A DNA stretch of 64,000 nt from Candidatus Altimarinota bacterium. GTDB taxonomy: Bacteria > Patescibacteriota > Gracilibacteria > BD1-5 > UBA6164. The notes beneath the pieces were generated by a model. It was not told where the DNA came from. It did not search any database and was given only the letters and a program-made list of their open reading frames with translations. Position numbers and translations under genes: made by a program. This document shows, in pieces, positions 43,630 to 54,902 of this stretch (its first letter is position 1; each line of letters begins with the position of its first letter). The DNA is taken from the NCBI GenBank assembly GCA_030683605.1, contig JAUXPL010000043.1, positions 1-64,000 on the forward strand, read 5' to 3'.

Positions 43630-44448
43630 TTAATTAATTAATTCATCATAATTTACCCAAACTAATGCATCCAAATGTAATTCTGATATATTCAATTTTT
43701 TGGATAATTCACTATAAAATTGTTTTACTTCTCTTTCCAATCTTCCCTTTCCAAGGGGAGCGCCCCGAAGGAAGTACTCTTGGGGTATACCCGCAGGGGG
43801 TGGGGTTAAATTAAAATCAAGATTTTTATATTTTTCAAACAAATTCATTAATCTAGAATCTATTGGTATAGAAATATTTTCTGGAAAATAAATCAACTTA
43901 TTAAATACATTTCTAGCTCAATAACTAAACATCTTTATTGCAAAAACTACTGTTTTAGCATCATTTTTTTGTTTCATAGTTAATGCTAATTTATCTCTTA
44001 ATTCTTCCATATTATTATAATAATACTCAGTATTTGTAACAAATTTTTCTAGAAAAGGTCTCAATTTCTCCAATCTATTAGATTTTACATCTACAAATCT
44101 TTTATTATTTTTTGATTGTTTAATAAATTCTCATAAGGATTTAGTAATGTACTCTACTAATCCCCCCTCCTTAATAAGGAGGGGGTTAGGGGTTGGTCCA
44201 AAGTAAGTACCAAACTCTTCCCAATAATCTTCTCATTTACCTGATAATTGATAACAAATAATAGAATTAGCCAAAATAAGTCATAGATAAAAATTCTGAG
44301 CTATCTCCCTATCCTCCAAAGGAGAGGGATTAGGTGAGCTTAAATTTTCCCACATTTTTTCCAATGCTATGTATTGTCTATCTGATTCCTCTATTTTTAT
44401 AGCATCAGTTATAGAATATTTTTTTAATTTATTATATAATTCTTGCAT
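43630..44448 (-). CDS. AGOG-type 8-oxoguanine DNA glycosylase/lyase with three repeat insertions
   Basis: A 272-residue protein. It has KTVVFAIKMFSYGARNVF and the VDSR-like block PIDSRLMNLFEKY, both typical of archaeal-type 8-oxoguanine DNA glycosylases of the HhH-GPD superfamily, which remove 8-oxoG and nick the site. Three palindromic elements are read in frame: SSPNPSPLEDREI near residue 40, GPTPNPLLIKEGG near residue 85 and TPPPAGIPQEY...APLGKGR near residue 225. The core motifs remain clear. It is the third gene of the damage-related operon. Confidence 0.85.
43741..43806. repeat. In-gene palindromic element (AGOG, third)
   Basis: TTCCCTTTCCAAGGGGAGCG ... TACCCGCAGGGGGTGGGG. The longest GC-rich island inside a gene here, about 22 codons, stop-free in frame. 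Confidence 0.85.
44160..44199. repeat. In-gene palindromic element (AGOG, second)
   Basis: CCCCCCTCCTTAATAAGGAG followed by GGGGTTAGGGGTTGG; in frame it gives PTPNPLLIKEGG. Confidence 0.88.
44303..44341. repeat. In-gene palindromic element (AGOG, first)
   Basis: ATCTCCCTATCCTCCAAAGG with AGAGGGATTAGGTGAG; in frame it gives SPNPSPLEDREI. Confidence 0.85.
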
Positions 44449-44455
44449 ATATATA

Positions 44456-45019
44456 TTAATTTATATAATCTAATATTTCTGGTATTTCAAATATTCAAGC
44501 TGATTGATTAAAATGTCATTTTTTTTCAAAATCAATAAACTCTACTTTTTCTAATTGTTTTAAATAATTTTTTGCACTTCACATATTTATAAATGGATCG
44601 TCATTTGAAAGAAAAGTTATGTACTTATTTCATAATTTTTCAAAACTTAATTCCTCATTAAAATATTGAGTTAAATTATCATAAGCAACTCATAATGCTT
44701 TTCTTCAAAGCTCTTCTCAAAGTCATGCATAAGCTGGCGCTACTAAAATTACTGTAAGTCATTTTAGTTTATATTTTTCTATAAAATGTAGTGCCAATTT
44801 ACATCCAAGTGAATGTCATATTATGATATCTCCAGATTTGAAAAAATCCATGTATTTTTCTAAAGTTTTTATCTGTTCATGATATACTGGAAAACTAGTA
44901 TTAGGCAAATCTGGTATAAATGTATTTATATTTAACTTATATAAATTCATTTCAAGCCAAGGAAACCAATTTTGATTACTATTTCATCACCATCAGTGTA
45001 GAATTAAACATTTTTTCAT
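44456..45019 (-). CDS. Alpha/beta hydrolase (RBBP9/YdeN-like)
   Basis: A 187-residue serine hydrolase. LILHGWGGNSNQNWFPWL, the nucleophile elbow IIGHSLGCKLAL, SNDDPF with the acid, and KKGHFN with the His form the triad. The oxyanion-side HGWGGN depends on TGA as Gly. The size fits the RBBP9/YdeN family; the substrate is unknown. It starts 7 bases after the CiaB-like gene and ends 7 before AGOG. Confidence 0.92.
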
Positions 45020-45026
45020 AATTTAT

Positions 45027-46982
45027 TTATTTATAAATATTTTTATCCACATTATCCTCTATCTCATTCCCTATTTTTTTATACACTTTATAATAATATT
45101 CTACAAAATTTCTCAAATCAGGATTTAATGGTAAATAGTATCAATTTTTTTCTATAATATAATCATTAAAGAATACTCAAGCATCTATCTTTTCTAGATA
45201 AATATTTATTAATTTTTTATAATGTGATATATATAGACTTTTTAATTTATTAAAAGTATCAATATTATAATCCATTTCTACTTTATATATTCATAATACT
45301 TCGGTTTCATCTGCAAGTGGACTTTCATATATTTGAAATTTTAAAATTCATGATTCAAACAATATATCTAAATGTATTAATGCTTCAGTGTAATATGGAA
45401 CAATCTCTGTAATTGTTCTATATTTTAGCAAATTAACAGATCTATATAAATGTGATGTTATTATATTTTGAGTTAATTCATCTTGTCAAACTCATTGATA
45501 ATTAGAACTTTGAGTTGGTAAAAATAAATACATTACTAATCCTCATGTTGTAGCTTTGAATTCTTCAATTCTTTTATATAATCAAGTTTTATGATTCATT
45601 AGGGATTGAGTATCAGAATCAAGCCACAAACTATGACCATATTCATGACCTATTGTTAAAATATCATATATTTTATAAAATATTTCATCATTTCCAAATA
45701 TAGTATTTCTATAATTTTTCAAAAATTGTTCTTCATAAATTATAGAATCAATTTTCATTAATGGACTACTTCTTTTTGTCTCCAAAATCATTTCAGGAAA
45801 TCAAAATATTTTTTTTCCATATATTTCACTTATAACTTCATCATTTGGAACTACTTGAGCAGAAAATAATCAAGTCATTTCAGCTGAGTAATATAATATA
45901 GGTGATGATAAATATAATTGCACTCTTTTAATATTATCAAGTGAAAATTTATAAGATGTCTGGTACTTATCCCTACCTATTTCATCATAAAAAGACTCAT
46001 ACATACTTAATATTCCTGTTTCTACATCTGATTCAAAAACAGTATTTAGTATTCTCAAATCCCATTCTGGTGCTACTGCTTTTCTATATTTATCTTCATA
46101 AAATTCTAGAGGATGTCATATTTGAAATGGTATTTTAATACTCATCCAAGCTTCATCTACTTTTGACCATTTATATACTAATTTATTAGTATCTGTTTCT
46201 AAAAATGCTTCTTTTATAGCATTCAAATAATTGATATAACACTCTTTTGAATCATATATTTCATCAGTTAATTCTGATAGTTGTGTTATAAATATATCCA
46301 GTTCTGATACTATTTCATTTATCTCACTAGTAAATATTTCATAATAAGATTTAGAAATATAATTTCAATTTTGCATTACTAATGCACTATATGATCTATC
46401 TGCTATTTGAGAATTGTGTCATAAATCAAACAAATTATTCTCATTTAAATAATTCATTATTGCATTGGTATCATTAAAAAACTTCAATTCCAATTCTCTA
46501 TTCACTCAATTAACAATATGATTTCTCCAAGGTATAAATAATTCATTCATTGCCAATCATACATTAGCTACTCATTTAAATATCTCTAAATAAAATTCAG
46601 TTAATAATTCTTTTTCTTGTATAACTGATATGATTACAGCTTGTACTTCACTATGAAAATCACATACAAATTTATAAGCCAAATCTAATATTCTTATTTT
46701 TTCCTTTTCTAACTCATCTCACAAATAAGGTGGTCTTATAGGTGGATTATTATCCATATATAATATTAATGGATCTTCTTTTAATAATGCTATTCTAGCA
46801 TAAGCTGCATATCTAGTTTCATCATTTTTATCCAATCAAATATAATCCAAAAAATCATCCAACATCACTCTTTGACTACCATCTTGTTTTACTCATTTTA
46901 ATAAGTCATTTATATTAGATTGTAGACTTTTATACAATTTAATTATTTCATTTAAATTTTGTTCTATTTCCTGTTTATTCAT
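45027..46982 (-). CDS. CiaB-like zinc metallopeptidase
   Basis: A 651-residue protein, mostly helical, without a signal peptide. The zinc motif ILTIGHEYGHSLWLDSDTQ is followed by RIEEFKATTGGLVMYLF, the pair I associate with the invasion antigen B (CiaB) family. A gluzincin with Glu in EEFKATT as third ligand is likely. CiaB in Campylobacter is linked to host cell entry, but its enzymatic role is not settled. It is the first gene of the six-gene operon ending at 40879. Confidence 0.7.
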
Positions 46983-47052
46983 TTATTTATTATAAAAAGT
47001 AATTTAATAAATTTATAATAATCAAAATAATGCATAAGACAAAAAATAATAA

Positions 47053-47080
47053 TTGACAATCGAAACATAAATGATAAAAT
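47053..47080 (+). promoter_or_regulatory. Promoter of the small gene at 47143
   Basis: TTGACA at 47053-47058 and TAAAAT at 47075-47080, spacer 16. Confidence 0.7.
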
Positions 47081-47142
47081 AAAATATATTTACAATAAAA
47101 TGAACTTGTAAGAAACAAAAACAAAATTAATAGGAGCCTAAT

Positions 47143-47292
47143 ATGACAGAAATAAAATTACGTTATGAATGCCCAGTTTGTGGCAAAGAATACAAAAAAG
47201 AAGAGTTAGACAATGGTAAACTTCCAATTCATATTTTTAATAAAGTAAAATGTTATGGAACTAGTAATCCAGCTAAAGTTAGCAAAAAATAA
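47143..47292 (+). CDS. Very small zinc-finger-like protein, canonical-code style
   Basis: A 49-residue protein with CPVCGKEYKKEEL near the start and one more Cys at residue about 37 (VKCYGTS), so a half zinc knuckle or a dimeric metal site is possible. It has AGGAG 7 bases before ATG, a consensus promoter and its own terminator. Its glycines are GGC, GGT and GGA, and no TGA is used. Confidence 0.65.
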   Translation: MTEIKLRYECPVCGKEYKKEELDNGKLPIHIFNKVKCYGTSNPAKVSKK

Positions 47293-47305
47293 AAAAGGAA
47301 AATAT

Positions 47306-47340
47306 AAAATCCTAGAGTTAAATTTAACTCTAGGATTTTT
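47306..47340. terminator. Terminator of the small gene at 47143
   Basis: AAATCCTAGAGTTAAA and TTTAACTCTAGGATTT form a perfect long stem, followed by T-rich sequence. Confidence 0.92.
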
Positions 47341-47457
47341 ATTATACACTTTTTATATACTATTTTTATAAAAAGATTTGCAATTAAAATAAAATATGTA
47401 TAATAAAAATGAAATCTAATAAATTTCAAATATTTTACCATACTTAACAACAATATT

Positions 47458-47907
47458 ATGGATTTAAACAAAGCACAGATAATAGGTAGAATTACTCAAG
47501 ATTTAGAGTTAAAACAGACTCCAAATGGTCAAAGTGTAACAAGTTTTTCATTAGCAACTAACAGAAGTTGGACTGACAATAGCGGTATAAAACAAGAACA
47601 AGTAGAATTTCATAATGTAGTATTATGGTGAAAATTAGCAGAAATAGCAGGTCAATATTTAAAAAAATGAAGTAGATTATTTATAGAATGAAGAATTCAA
47701 ACAAGAAGCTGGGAAGCTCAAGATTGAACTAAGAGATACAAAACAGAAATAGTATGAGAAAATATGATTATGCTAGACTCTAAAAGTGATAATACAGAAT
47801 GATTAAGTACTAACAATACTTATGAATCAACTAATTCAACTCCTGCAGTAAAAAGACAAACACCAAAGGAAGAAGAAGAAATTTCAATTGACGATATTCC
47901 GTTTTAA
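47458..47907 (+). CDS. ssb: Single-stranded DNA-binding protein
   Basis: A 149-residue protein. The OB-fold covers 1-110 (MDLNKAQIIGRITQDLELKQ, FHNVVLWGKLAEIAGQYLKKG, EGRIQTRSW), then a Ser/Thr/Asn linker and the acidic tip EEEISIDDIPF that docks partner proteins. It is complete in every respect, standing alone with its terminator. Glycines are a mix of GGT and TGA. Confidence 0.97.
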
Positions 47908-47950
47908 TAAAAAATACCTTAAATTAAATTTAATTTAAGGTATTTTTTAT
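47908..47950. terminator. Terminator after ssb
   Basis: AAAAATACCTTAAATTAAAT and ATTTAATTTAAGGTATTTTT pair, followed by a T run. Confidence 0.92.
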
Positions 47951-48047
47951 TTCTAATGAATTCCCCTACCCACCCAGCCTTTCAAGTCCAAGGAAGAGAG
48001 CAGTAGAACATTTTGATAAATTAATTATTATAGTGGGATTTATTTTA

Positions 48048-49412
48048 TTAAAAAGAAATATAAATTATTCACATTATTCAAAGTCACATAGATAATAGAA
48101 AAGATCACATTACATATTTTCAAAACATTTTATCTCAAAATTTAATTGCTATCAATCACTTAACTGTATTATTAGACATAACTGCAAGTAATATAGTTGA
48201 AACTGCAATTGAAGAACTAATTTTAGCTTCTTTTGATAATACTGTCATTGTTTGAGTAATAGCATCAACATCTGCAAATCATGAGATTATTCAAAATGCA
48301 TAGTAAAACAATGATTCTCACCAAATATCTTTATATAATACTCAAATACCTGCTAAAAATTTTAAAAATAATACAAATAATCAAAACTTCAATGCTGGTT
48401 TCAAACTAAATGGACTCTCAACCTTTCATTCTAAACTTATGTTATTTACTATGGGGTGTTTTTTTGATTTGATATAAAAATATAAGGTTACTGACGCTAA
48501 TCAAAAAAACATTAAGAAAGCAGGTATAAAAAGTGTTGGTAATAAAGTAAAATTAATAAGTAAAACAATTATTATAACTCTTAATAGCATTATAGAATTT
48601 GCTAAAAGTGCTCATACTGTATATAAAAAATAATTTTTTGAATCCTTTTTACTTTGTTCACTCATTGCAGCAGTTACAGCAGTAGATGATACTAATCATC
48701 AAACAATACTTGAAATTATTACTGATCAATTTTTTCATAAATATTTAGATAATAAGTATCATATATATCCTATAGCTGATATAGCTACTACGAAAAACCA
48801 TACTCAATATGGATTAAAAAACTCCATTTGCCATATATTATTATTTATAGACAACACTCATTCTACTCAAAATGAATCAAATAGAGTAGAAAAAGAGAAT
48901 TTTTTATCAGGTAAAACAGGTAAAATCACAAATGAAACTACAGCAAATTTCATAGTATGAATTAATTCTTGTCTGCTAATACTAGAAACAAATTTATCAG
49001 ATACATTTTTTGCGGCAAGTATAATAGATATCAAAATTGTAAAAATAACAGGAAATTTAATATCTAAATATACACAAGAAACTCATATAAAATATACTAT
49101 TACTCATGCTATTTCAGTAGTAATTCATATATCTTTATTCTTAAAAGAAACATAAATATGCGAAACTAATATAAAAGAAGAAACAATAAATAGAGAGGCT
49201 AAAACAAAATATCCATTTCAAAAACTCTTATCAAACCAAGCTGACATAGTTCACAAAATAGCAATTATTGCAAAAGTTCTAACTCAACCAAAAGAATCAT
49301 CTTCAGAATTTAACAAATACTTAGATTTTTTTTCTGGGACATCTCTCTCCAGTCATATAAAAGCACCTAATAATCAAGAAATAATAACATATAATAACAA
49401 ATCATTAATCAT
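48048..49412 (-). CDS. MgtC/SapB-DUF4010 membrane protein
   Basis: A 454-residue protein with about twelve membrane helices. The N-terminal third is MgtC/SapB-like (LLGAFIGLERDVPEKK, GGVRTFAIIAILG). The C-terminal part is DUF4010 (YIGYLLSKYLGKNGSVIISS, GGLVSSTAVTAAMSEQSKKD). The pairing is a known architecture, linked to Mg or acid stress but of uncertain function. Heavy TGA use makes the gene nearly invisible under the standard code. Confidence 0.9.
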
Positions 49413-49464
49413 AATTTATTTTTATTAAAATAATATAATAAATTATACTATAAAAATATTACTA

Positions 49465-50307
49465 TTACAAATTACTAGCAATATTTTCTAACTCATAAAT
49501 ATTTCATTCAATATCATATAAATATAATATCTCATTTTGTACATAAATATAATCAATTTTTTCTAATAATTTATACAAAATTTTCTTTTCTTTTGTATTA
49601 GGATTATATAAAACAATCAAATCAGAATCAGCTTCAAATCATAGATTTTTTAATATTCTAGTATCATCTTTTTTAACTAATCAAATATAAAAATCTGAAT
49701 AATAAACAAAGTCATTAAAATAAGTAAAATATTCAAGTTTTTTATCCAAAATTGAGTAAGTAAAGCTTCACATAGATGTAACAAATATTAATTCATTAAT
49801 ACTTCACTTTTTAACATATTTAATATCTATATTTAAATCAATTCATATTATTAGTCAAGACAATGAATTATAATAAAATTTATTATTTCCTATTTCAATA
49901 TATAAATCATTCAAAGATCATAAAACCTCATTTACTCTTAATAATCATGGATAAACTAGATTAAAATTTCATATTTTTACATTATCTACATATAGATCCA
50001 ATTTATTATCCATTTCTCTAAAATATACTTTTGATGCATTTTTTAAATTAAATGTTTTATAATTTGATTTATCATCTTTTATTTGTTGTATTTTTTGTTC
50101 ATTAGTTAATTCTATAATTTTTACATCAATTTTACTTAATTTTAATGCTTTTTTAGTTTGCTCTATTTCTATTTTTTTTTGTTCTTCTTCTTTTACCTGT
50201 GCTTGTATTTTCATATTTTGTTCCGGAATGTATTTATAATTATAATAAAAATATCATCATACAAAAACTCAAATAATTATTAAAAATGAAAAAATTTTAT
50301 TTAACAT
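49465..50307 (-). CDS. Membrane-anchored protein of unknown function
   Basis: A 280-residue protein. One N-terminal membrane helix (about 5-25), then a Lys/Glu/Gln coiled coil (QVKEEEQKKIEIEQTKKAL) and a 190-residue domain rich in Tyr, Asn and Ile with beta-strand patterns, probably outside the membrane. No motif is recognised. Confidence 0.65.
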
Positions 50308-50423
50308 AATTTTTTATTAAAAAATATTTAACATATATTAATCTTTTATGATAGTTTGCAAAGTTTTTCTTGATAAAAATCTAAATAGTTATAGAATTGA
50401 ATATATTAAAATATTGTAACTAT

Positions 50424-50501
50424 CCCTATCCTGCCCTAAAGGATACCTCCCTTCGGGCATAAATCCTTTTCCCTTTAGCAAAAGGGCAAGGGGCTACAAA
50501 A
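50424..50501. repeat. Palindromic element before folD
   Basis: CCCTATCCTGCCCTAAAGGATACCTC then CTTCGGGCATAAATCC and CCCTTTAGCAAAAGGGCAAG; parts match 4744-4878. It is non-coding. Confidence 0.75.
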
Positions 50502-50538
50502 AATTAATACAATATTTATATTATATAACTATAAAATT

Positions 50539-51372
50539 ATGTTGATAGACTGAACAAGTGTAGCTTTGCATATATATGATAAAATCAAAGCAAAAGTAGC
50601 TAATATGGATACTAAACCTACTTTGTGAGCTATTTTGGTGTGAAATAGTCCAGCTAGTCTGAGATATATTAAACAAAAGAAAAAATGGGCTGATTATACA
50701 TGAGTTAATTTCAAATTATTAGAATTAGATGCAGATATTTCAGAGAAAAAATTATTAAAAAAAATAGAAAAATTCAATGAAGATGTTAATATTTCAGGAT
50801 ACATAGTTCAATTACCACTACCTAAACATATAGATGAAAATAATGTTATAAATGCAATAAAGCCTGAAAAAGATGTAGATTGATTTCATCCTATTAATCA
50901 ATGAAAAGTATTAATATGAGATAAATCATGACTGGAACCATGTACTCCTGCATGAATAATAAAAATACTGAAATCACTAGATATGGAATTTCACTGACAA
51001 ATAGCATGTGTAATAGGTAGAAGTAACATAGTATGAAAACCTGTATCTGCACTTCTTATAAACGAATGAGCAACTGTTATAACCTGCAATAGTTCTACTC
51101 CTTTTATTTCAGATTTTACTAAAAAGGCAGATATAGTAGTAATAGCTGTATGAAAACCTGAATTATTAAAAGAAAATATGCTAAAAAAATGAAGCATAGT
51201 TATAGATGTATGATTTACAGTTGTAAATGAAAAAATATATTGAGATGCTGATACAGTAAATATAGACAAAGCATGACATAGAATTACTCCTGTTCCTGGT
51301 TGAGTATGACCATTAACAGTTGCTATGCTTATGAAAAATACTTTAAAAGCTGCTAAAAAAAGTAAAATATAA
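50539..51372 (+). CDS. folD: Methylenetetrahydrofolate dehydrogenase/cyclohydrolase
   Basis: A 277-residue bifunctional one-carbon enzyme. It has [17 protein letters not shown] with the catalytic Lys, [36 protein letters not shown], the cofactor loop [16 protein letters not shown], and ITPVPGGVGPLTVAML at the end. Length and motifs are normal. The tRNA genes follow 90 bases later. Confidence 0.97.
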
Positions 51373-51408
51373 TAAATCTGTATAATTTTAAAAAAGTTAA
51401 AAAAAGTT

Positions 51409-51436
51409 TTGACTTAAAACGATTTTTTAATAATAT
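51409..51436 (+). promoter_or_regulatory. Promoter of the tRNA cluster
   Basis: TTGACT at 51409-51414 and TAATAT at 51431-51436, spacer 16, 28 bases before the first tRNA. Confidence 0.7.
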
Positions 51437-51463
51437 ATGTCTCGCAAGTAACATAAGTGATAT

Positions 51464-51540
51464 GCGGGCATAGCTCAATTGGCTAGAGCATCTGCCTTCC
51501 AAGCAGAGGGTTGTGGGTTCGAGTCCCATTGCCCGCTCCA
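51464..51540 (+). tRNA. tRNA-Gly (anticodon UCC)
   Basis: The acceptor arm GCGGGCA/TGCCCGC pairs fully. The anticodon stem TCTGC/GCAGA holds the loop CTTCCAA, and the T arm is normal. CCA is encoded. It reads GGN codons; the TGA-reading tRNA-Gly (UCA) is not in this window. Confidence 0.97.
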
Positions 51541-51609
51541 TTAAAAAATTTGCAATAAAAGTAGAAAGTACTAAAGTCATTTACTACTCTCTACTTTTAT
51601 TTAATATAA

Positions 51610-51686
51610 GGGTGTATAGCTCAGTTGGTTAGAGCGCACGACTGATAATCGTGAGGTCGATGGTTCAACTCCATCTATACCCACCA
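51610..51686 (+). tRNA. tRNA-Ile (anticodon GAU)
   Basis: Acceptor GGGTGTA/TATACCC, anticodon stem CACGA/TCGTG with loop CTGATAA, discriminator A and encoded CCA. Confidence 0.97.
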
Positions 51687-51721
51687 TTTTACGCTTATGT
51701 TACTAAAACAAAGCATATTAA

Positions 51722-51797
51722 CGGAAATTGGCGCAATTGGTAGCGCACGCGCTTTGGGAGCGCGGGGTTGCAGGTTCGAGTCTTGCATTTCCGACCA
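51722..51797 (+). tRNA. tRNA-Pro (anticodon UGG)
   Basis: Acceptor CGGAAAT/ATTTCCG, anticodon stem CGCGC/GCGCG with loop TTTGGGA, encoded CCA. Confidence 0.97.
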
Positions 51798-51852
51798 TTA
51801 TAATTTACAAAAGAAAACCTCTCAGTTGAGTGTTTTTTTTATTTATAATAAA

Positions 51853-52308
51853 TTAACTTAATTTTTTGATAAAATTATCAATTTTTTTATATATTTCTAA
51901 CGTTTTATCAAATGATAATTTATATGGGTCTTGTATTTCATGAATTATTATCTCAATATATTGTTTATCTCTAAAATATTCATAAACAGATTCTCAATTT
52001 ATTAAACATTCCTTATCTATTATTTTTTCATTTATTGGATTAAATAAAAATATAACTCTTTTAAGCATATTTAATTCATTCAAATTAAAATCAGTAATAT
52101 AATTTATATTCTGTTTTGATAAATCTATTCAATCCTCAAGTAAAATACTTGTAATATTTTTCTCTGGTTTTCAATTATACTTTTCTTTTCTTGCCTCTAC
52201 TCAAGCACAACTAATTGCCTTTGAAACTTTTGAATAACTATTATATAGTCATTCAGCCACTTGACTTCTTTGAACATTAGCCTTACAAATAAATAAAATA
52301 TCAATCAT
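51853..52308 (-). CDS. Low-molecular-weight phosphatase / arsenate reductase-like protein
   Basis: A 151-residue protein of the LMW protein-tyrosine phosphatase fold. The P-loop CKANVQRSQ matches CxxNxxRS, and SCAGVEA follows. The general acid is plausibly in HEIQDPYK (the DP motif). Either protein-Tyr dephosphorylation or arsenate reduction is possible. It is convergent with the tRNA cluster. Confidence 0.9.
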
Positions 52309-52468
52309 AGTCTATTTTAAGTTAAAATTTTAGTTATAAATATTTTATAATATAATAAATATTACTTTTTCACATTAAATTATCTACATTATAAAAAATC
52401 ATCAAGATTATGTATATTTTTCCTTACAAAATCTATGCTAGTTTACCATTTTAAAATTCAAAAACACA
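52309..52468. other. Intergenic stretch, nothing recognised
   Basis: AT-rich sequence between two minus-strand genes. No gene, repeat or clear promoter was seen. Confidence 0.5.
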
Positions 52469-52501
52469 AATAAAGTCATTTCTCACGGACTTTATTTGTT
52501 T
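52469..52501. terminator. Terminator of the gene at 52516
   Basis: CAAATAAAGTC and GACTTTATTTG form a perfect stem with an 11-base loop. Confidence 0.88.
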
Positions 52502-52515
52502 ATAATTTAATCTTT

Positions 52516-53100
52516 CTAATTTTGACATATATTTTCTAAATACTTTATTATCAAATCTTTCAATAACTTCTCTTCCCTAAATTGAGTATAATCATAAAAA
52601 CTTTTTGTTAATTTAGTAACAAATCATATAGCTTCTGAAGGAAATGGATTACTATATGCTTTTTCTACTCATTTTTTTATTAATTGAATTCTTTTATTTT
52701 TATCAGCTTCACTTGGTATATAATCTACATTATTTTCTGTATATTTATCATAATAAATTAATAAATTTTCATAAATAAATACTGAAATTTCATCTATAAA
52801 TTGAGTATGATTTTCTTTTGAATAATATAAATTCTTTTTATAAAAATCAGAGTTATATATATCATTAACTAACTTAGTAATATCAAAATGACTACATTTT
52901 ATTTTTGATAATTGAAATCTAGATTTAATTATTCCTGATTCTAAAATAGAATATATTATAGATAAAAAATATACATTATATCATTCTATTTCTATTATTT
53001 TTTCTATCTCTATTGTAGATTTACTATTTAAAATTACTGTAAATTCTACATAAGTTTGCCCCATTATTTCATATTCACTTGATTTTTTAAAAAACAACAT
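52516..53100 (-). CDS. Soluble helical protein of unknown function
   Basis: A 194-residue protein (MLFFKKSSEYEIMGQTYVEF... LENICQN-TAG), mainly helical and rich in Tyr, Ile and Lys. It has no known motif. It may be co-transcribed with the small gene at 53160. Confidence 0.65.
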
Positions 53101-53159
53101 AATTAATATTATTTAAGAATTATTTTAATAAATATAATAAAATATCTATGATTTACAAT

Positions 53160-53336
53160 CTAATTTTTTAAATATCTAAGTATTATAAATATATTATCTT
53201 CATATTCTTCTACATTATTATCTATTCATATAAGTGACAAAATAAGATAATCTCTTTTTTCAGGATTATTTAAAAATTCCATAAAACTTTCTCTATAATT
53301 ATCAGGAAATAGATAATTTTGAAAATATTTTGACAT
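53160..53336 (-). CDS. Small acidic protein of unknown function
   Basis: A 58-residue protein (MSKYFQNYLFPDNYRES... IILRYLKN-TAG) with one TGA-Gly. It starts 52 bases before the divergent desaturase gene. Short, so support comes mainly from its position and open frame. Confidence 0.5.
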
Positions 53337-53388
53337 TTTAGTTAACTTAGTTAATATTTAACCAATTATAATATATATCTAAAATAAT

Positions 53389-54864
53389 ATGTACGATAAT
53401 AAATATGATGTAATAATTATTTGATCTGGTCTTGGTTGACTGAGTGCTGGTGCTATTTTATCACAAAAAGGAAAAGATGTTTTAGTATTAGAAAAACACT
53501 ATTTATTTTGATGATACGCTACAAATTTCAAAAGAAAAGATTACGAATTTGATGTTGCATTACATCAAATAGGATGATTAGAAAAAACAGGATTTAAAAA
53601 TTTATTAAAAAACATTTGAGTATTAAGTAAATTAAAACTTATAAAACATAAATACTTATATGAAGCTATTTATCCAGATTTTGAATTAAAAGTAGAAAAT
53701 TGAAATGTTTGATTATTAAAAAATGATTTAATTAAATTATTTCCTAATGAAAGTTTTGGGATAAAATTATGGTTTTTTATGATGGCTTATATTTGATTTC
53801 AAATAAGAATATGGGATTTTGGGCAAAGAAATAAATTTTTCTACCCTTTTATAATGTTTTTTGCACCACTCCTTATTCCTATACTTGCATTTGGTAGTAA
53901 TTTGAAAATATCTACATTACTAAATAAATGTACTAATGACAAAAAATTACAAAAAATATTTATGGAACTCATTGGCTACTATTGAGATGATTTAAATCTG
54001 TCTGCAATTTATTATATGGTACCAAGTTATTGATATTATTTTGATTGATGATACTATGTATATGGATGAGGACAAGCCGTTTCTGATTCATTTATAGATG
54101 TAATAAAATCAAAATGATGAGAATTAATAAATAACTGCGAAGTTCAAGAAATTATTTATCAGTGAGATTCTGCAATATGAGTAAAAACTAGAAAATGAGA
54201 ATATTATGCAGATACAATTATATGTAATGCTTCACCATTTATATTATACGAAAAATTATTAAAAAATAATCCACTAAGCGAAAAAGAAATACAAAAATTA
54301 TCTACTTATGAAATATGACCATCAATAACATCTGTATACATATGATTGAATACCACTATAGAAAACCTAAATCCTAGATTCAAAGATAGTTATATAGTAA
54401 CTATAAATGAAAACTATGAAATATCATTTGAAAAAAATAATAATATCTGATTCACTATAACTGATAATAATCACAATAAAAATATACCTGTATGAAAAAC
54501 AGTATTAACAGTAGCATTATTTGAAAAATATTCTCAGTGGGATAATCTAAAAATAGAAGAATACAAACAAAAAAAGAAAGAAAAAACAGAATTATTAATA
54601 ACTAGACTGGAAAAATATTTCCCTAAAATCAGAGATTTCATAGATGTAATAGAATATGGAACACCTAAAACAATGGAAAAATATACTTGAAACAAAAACT
54701 GAGCAGTATACTGATTTAGTAAAAGAATATGAAATGAAAAAAAATCAGATTATTGATACAATACATATTTAGAAAATGTGTATTTATCTTCTGCTCGGAG
54801 TTTCGGTTGATGATTTGAATGAGTAATCAGAGCATGAAATGAAGTTTGTAAAAAAATAAAATAA
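53389..54864 (+). CDS. CrtI/retinol-saturase-like FAD oxidoreductase
   Basis: A 491-residue protein. The dinucleotide-binding start DVIIIGSGLGGLSAGAILSQ, VLVLEKH, the FGGYATNFKRKDYEFDVALH block, GGYYVYGGGQAVSDSFIDVI and the closing RSFGGGFEGVIRAG follow the phytoene desaturase/retinol saturase family. The substrate is not certain: a carotenoid or other polyene is likely. It is in an operon with the MarR gene 38 bases on. Together with idi it hints at isoprenoid use. Confidence 0.9.
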
Positions 54865-54902
54865 GAATAAAATAACATAATTAATTCAACAAAACAATTA
54901 TT

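Noticed and set aside
47960-48047. GC-richer stretch after ssb (CCCCTACCCACCCAGCC) as another palindromic element
   Set aside because: No inverted arms could be found; it may be a decayed remnant but gives no support.
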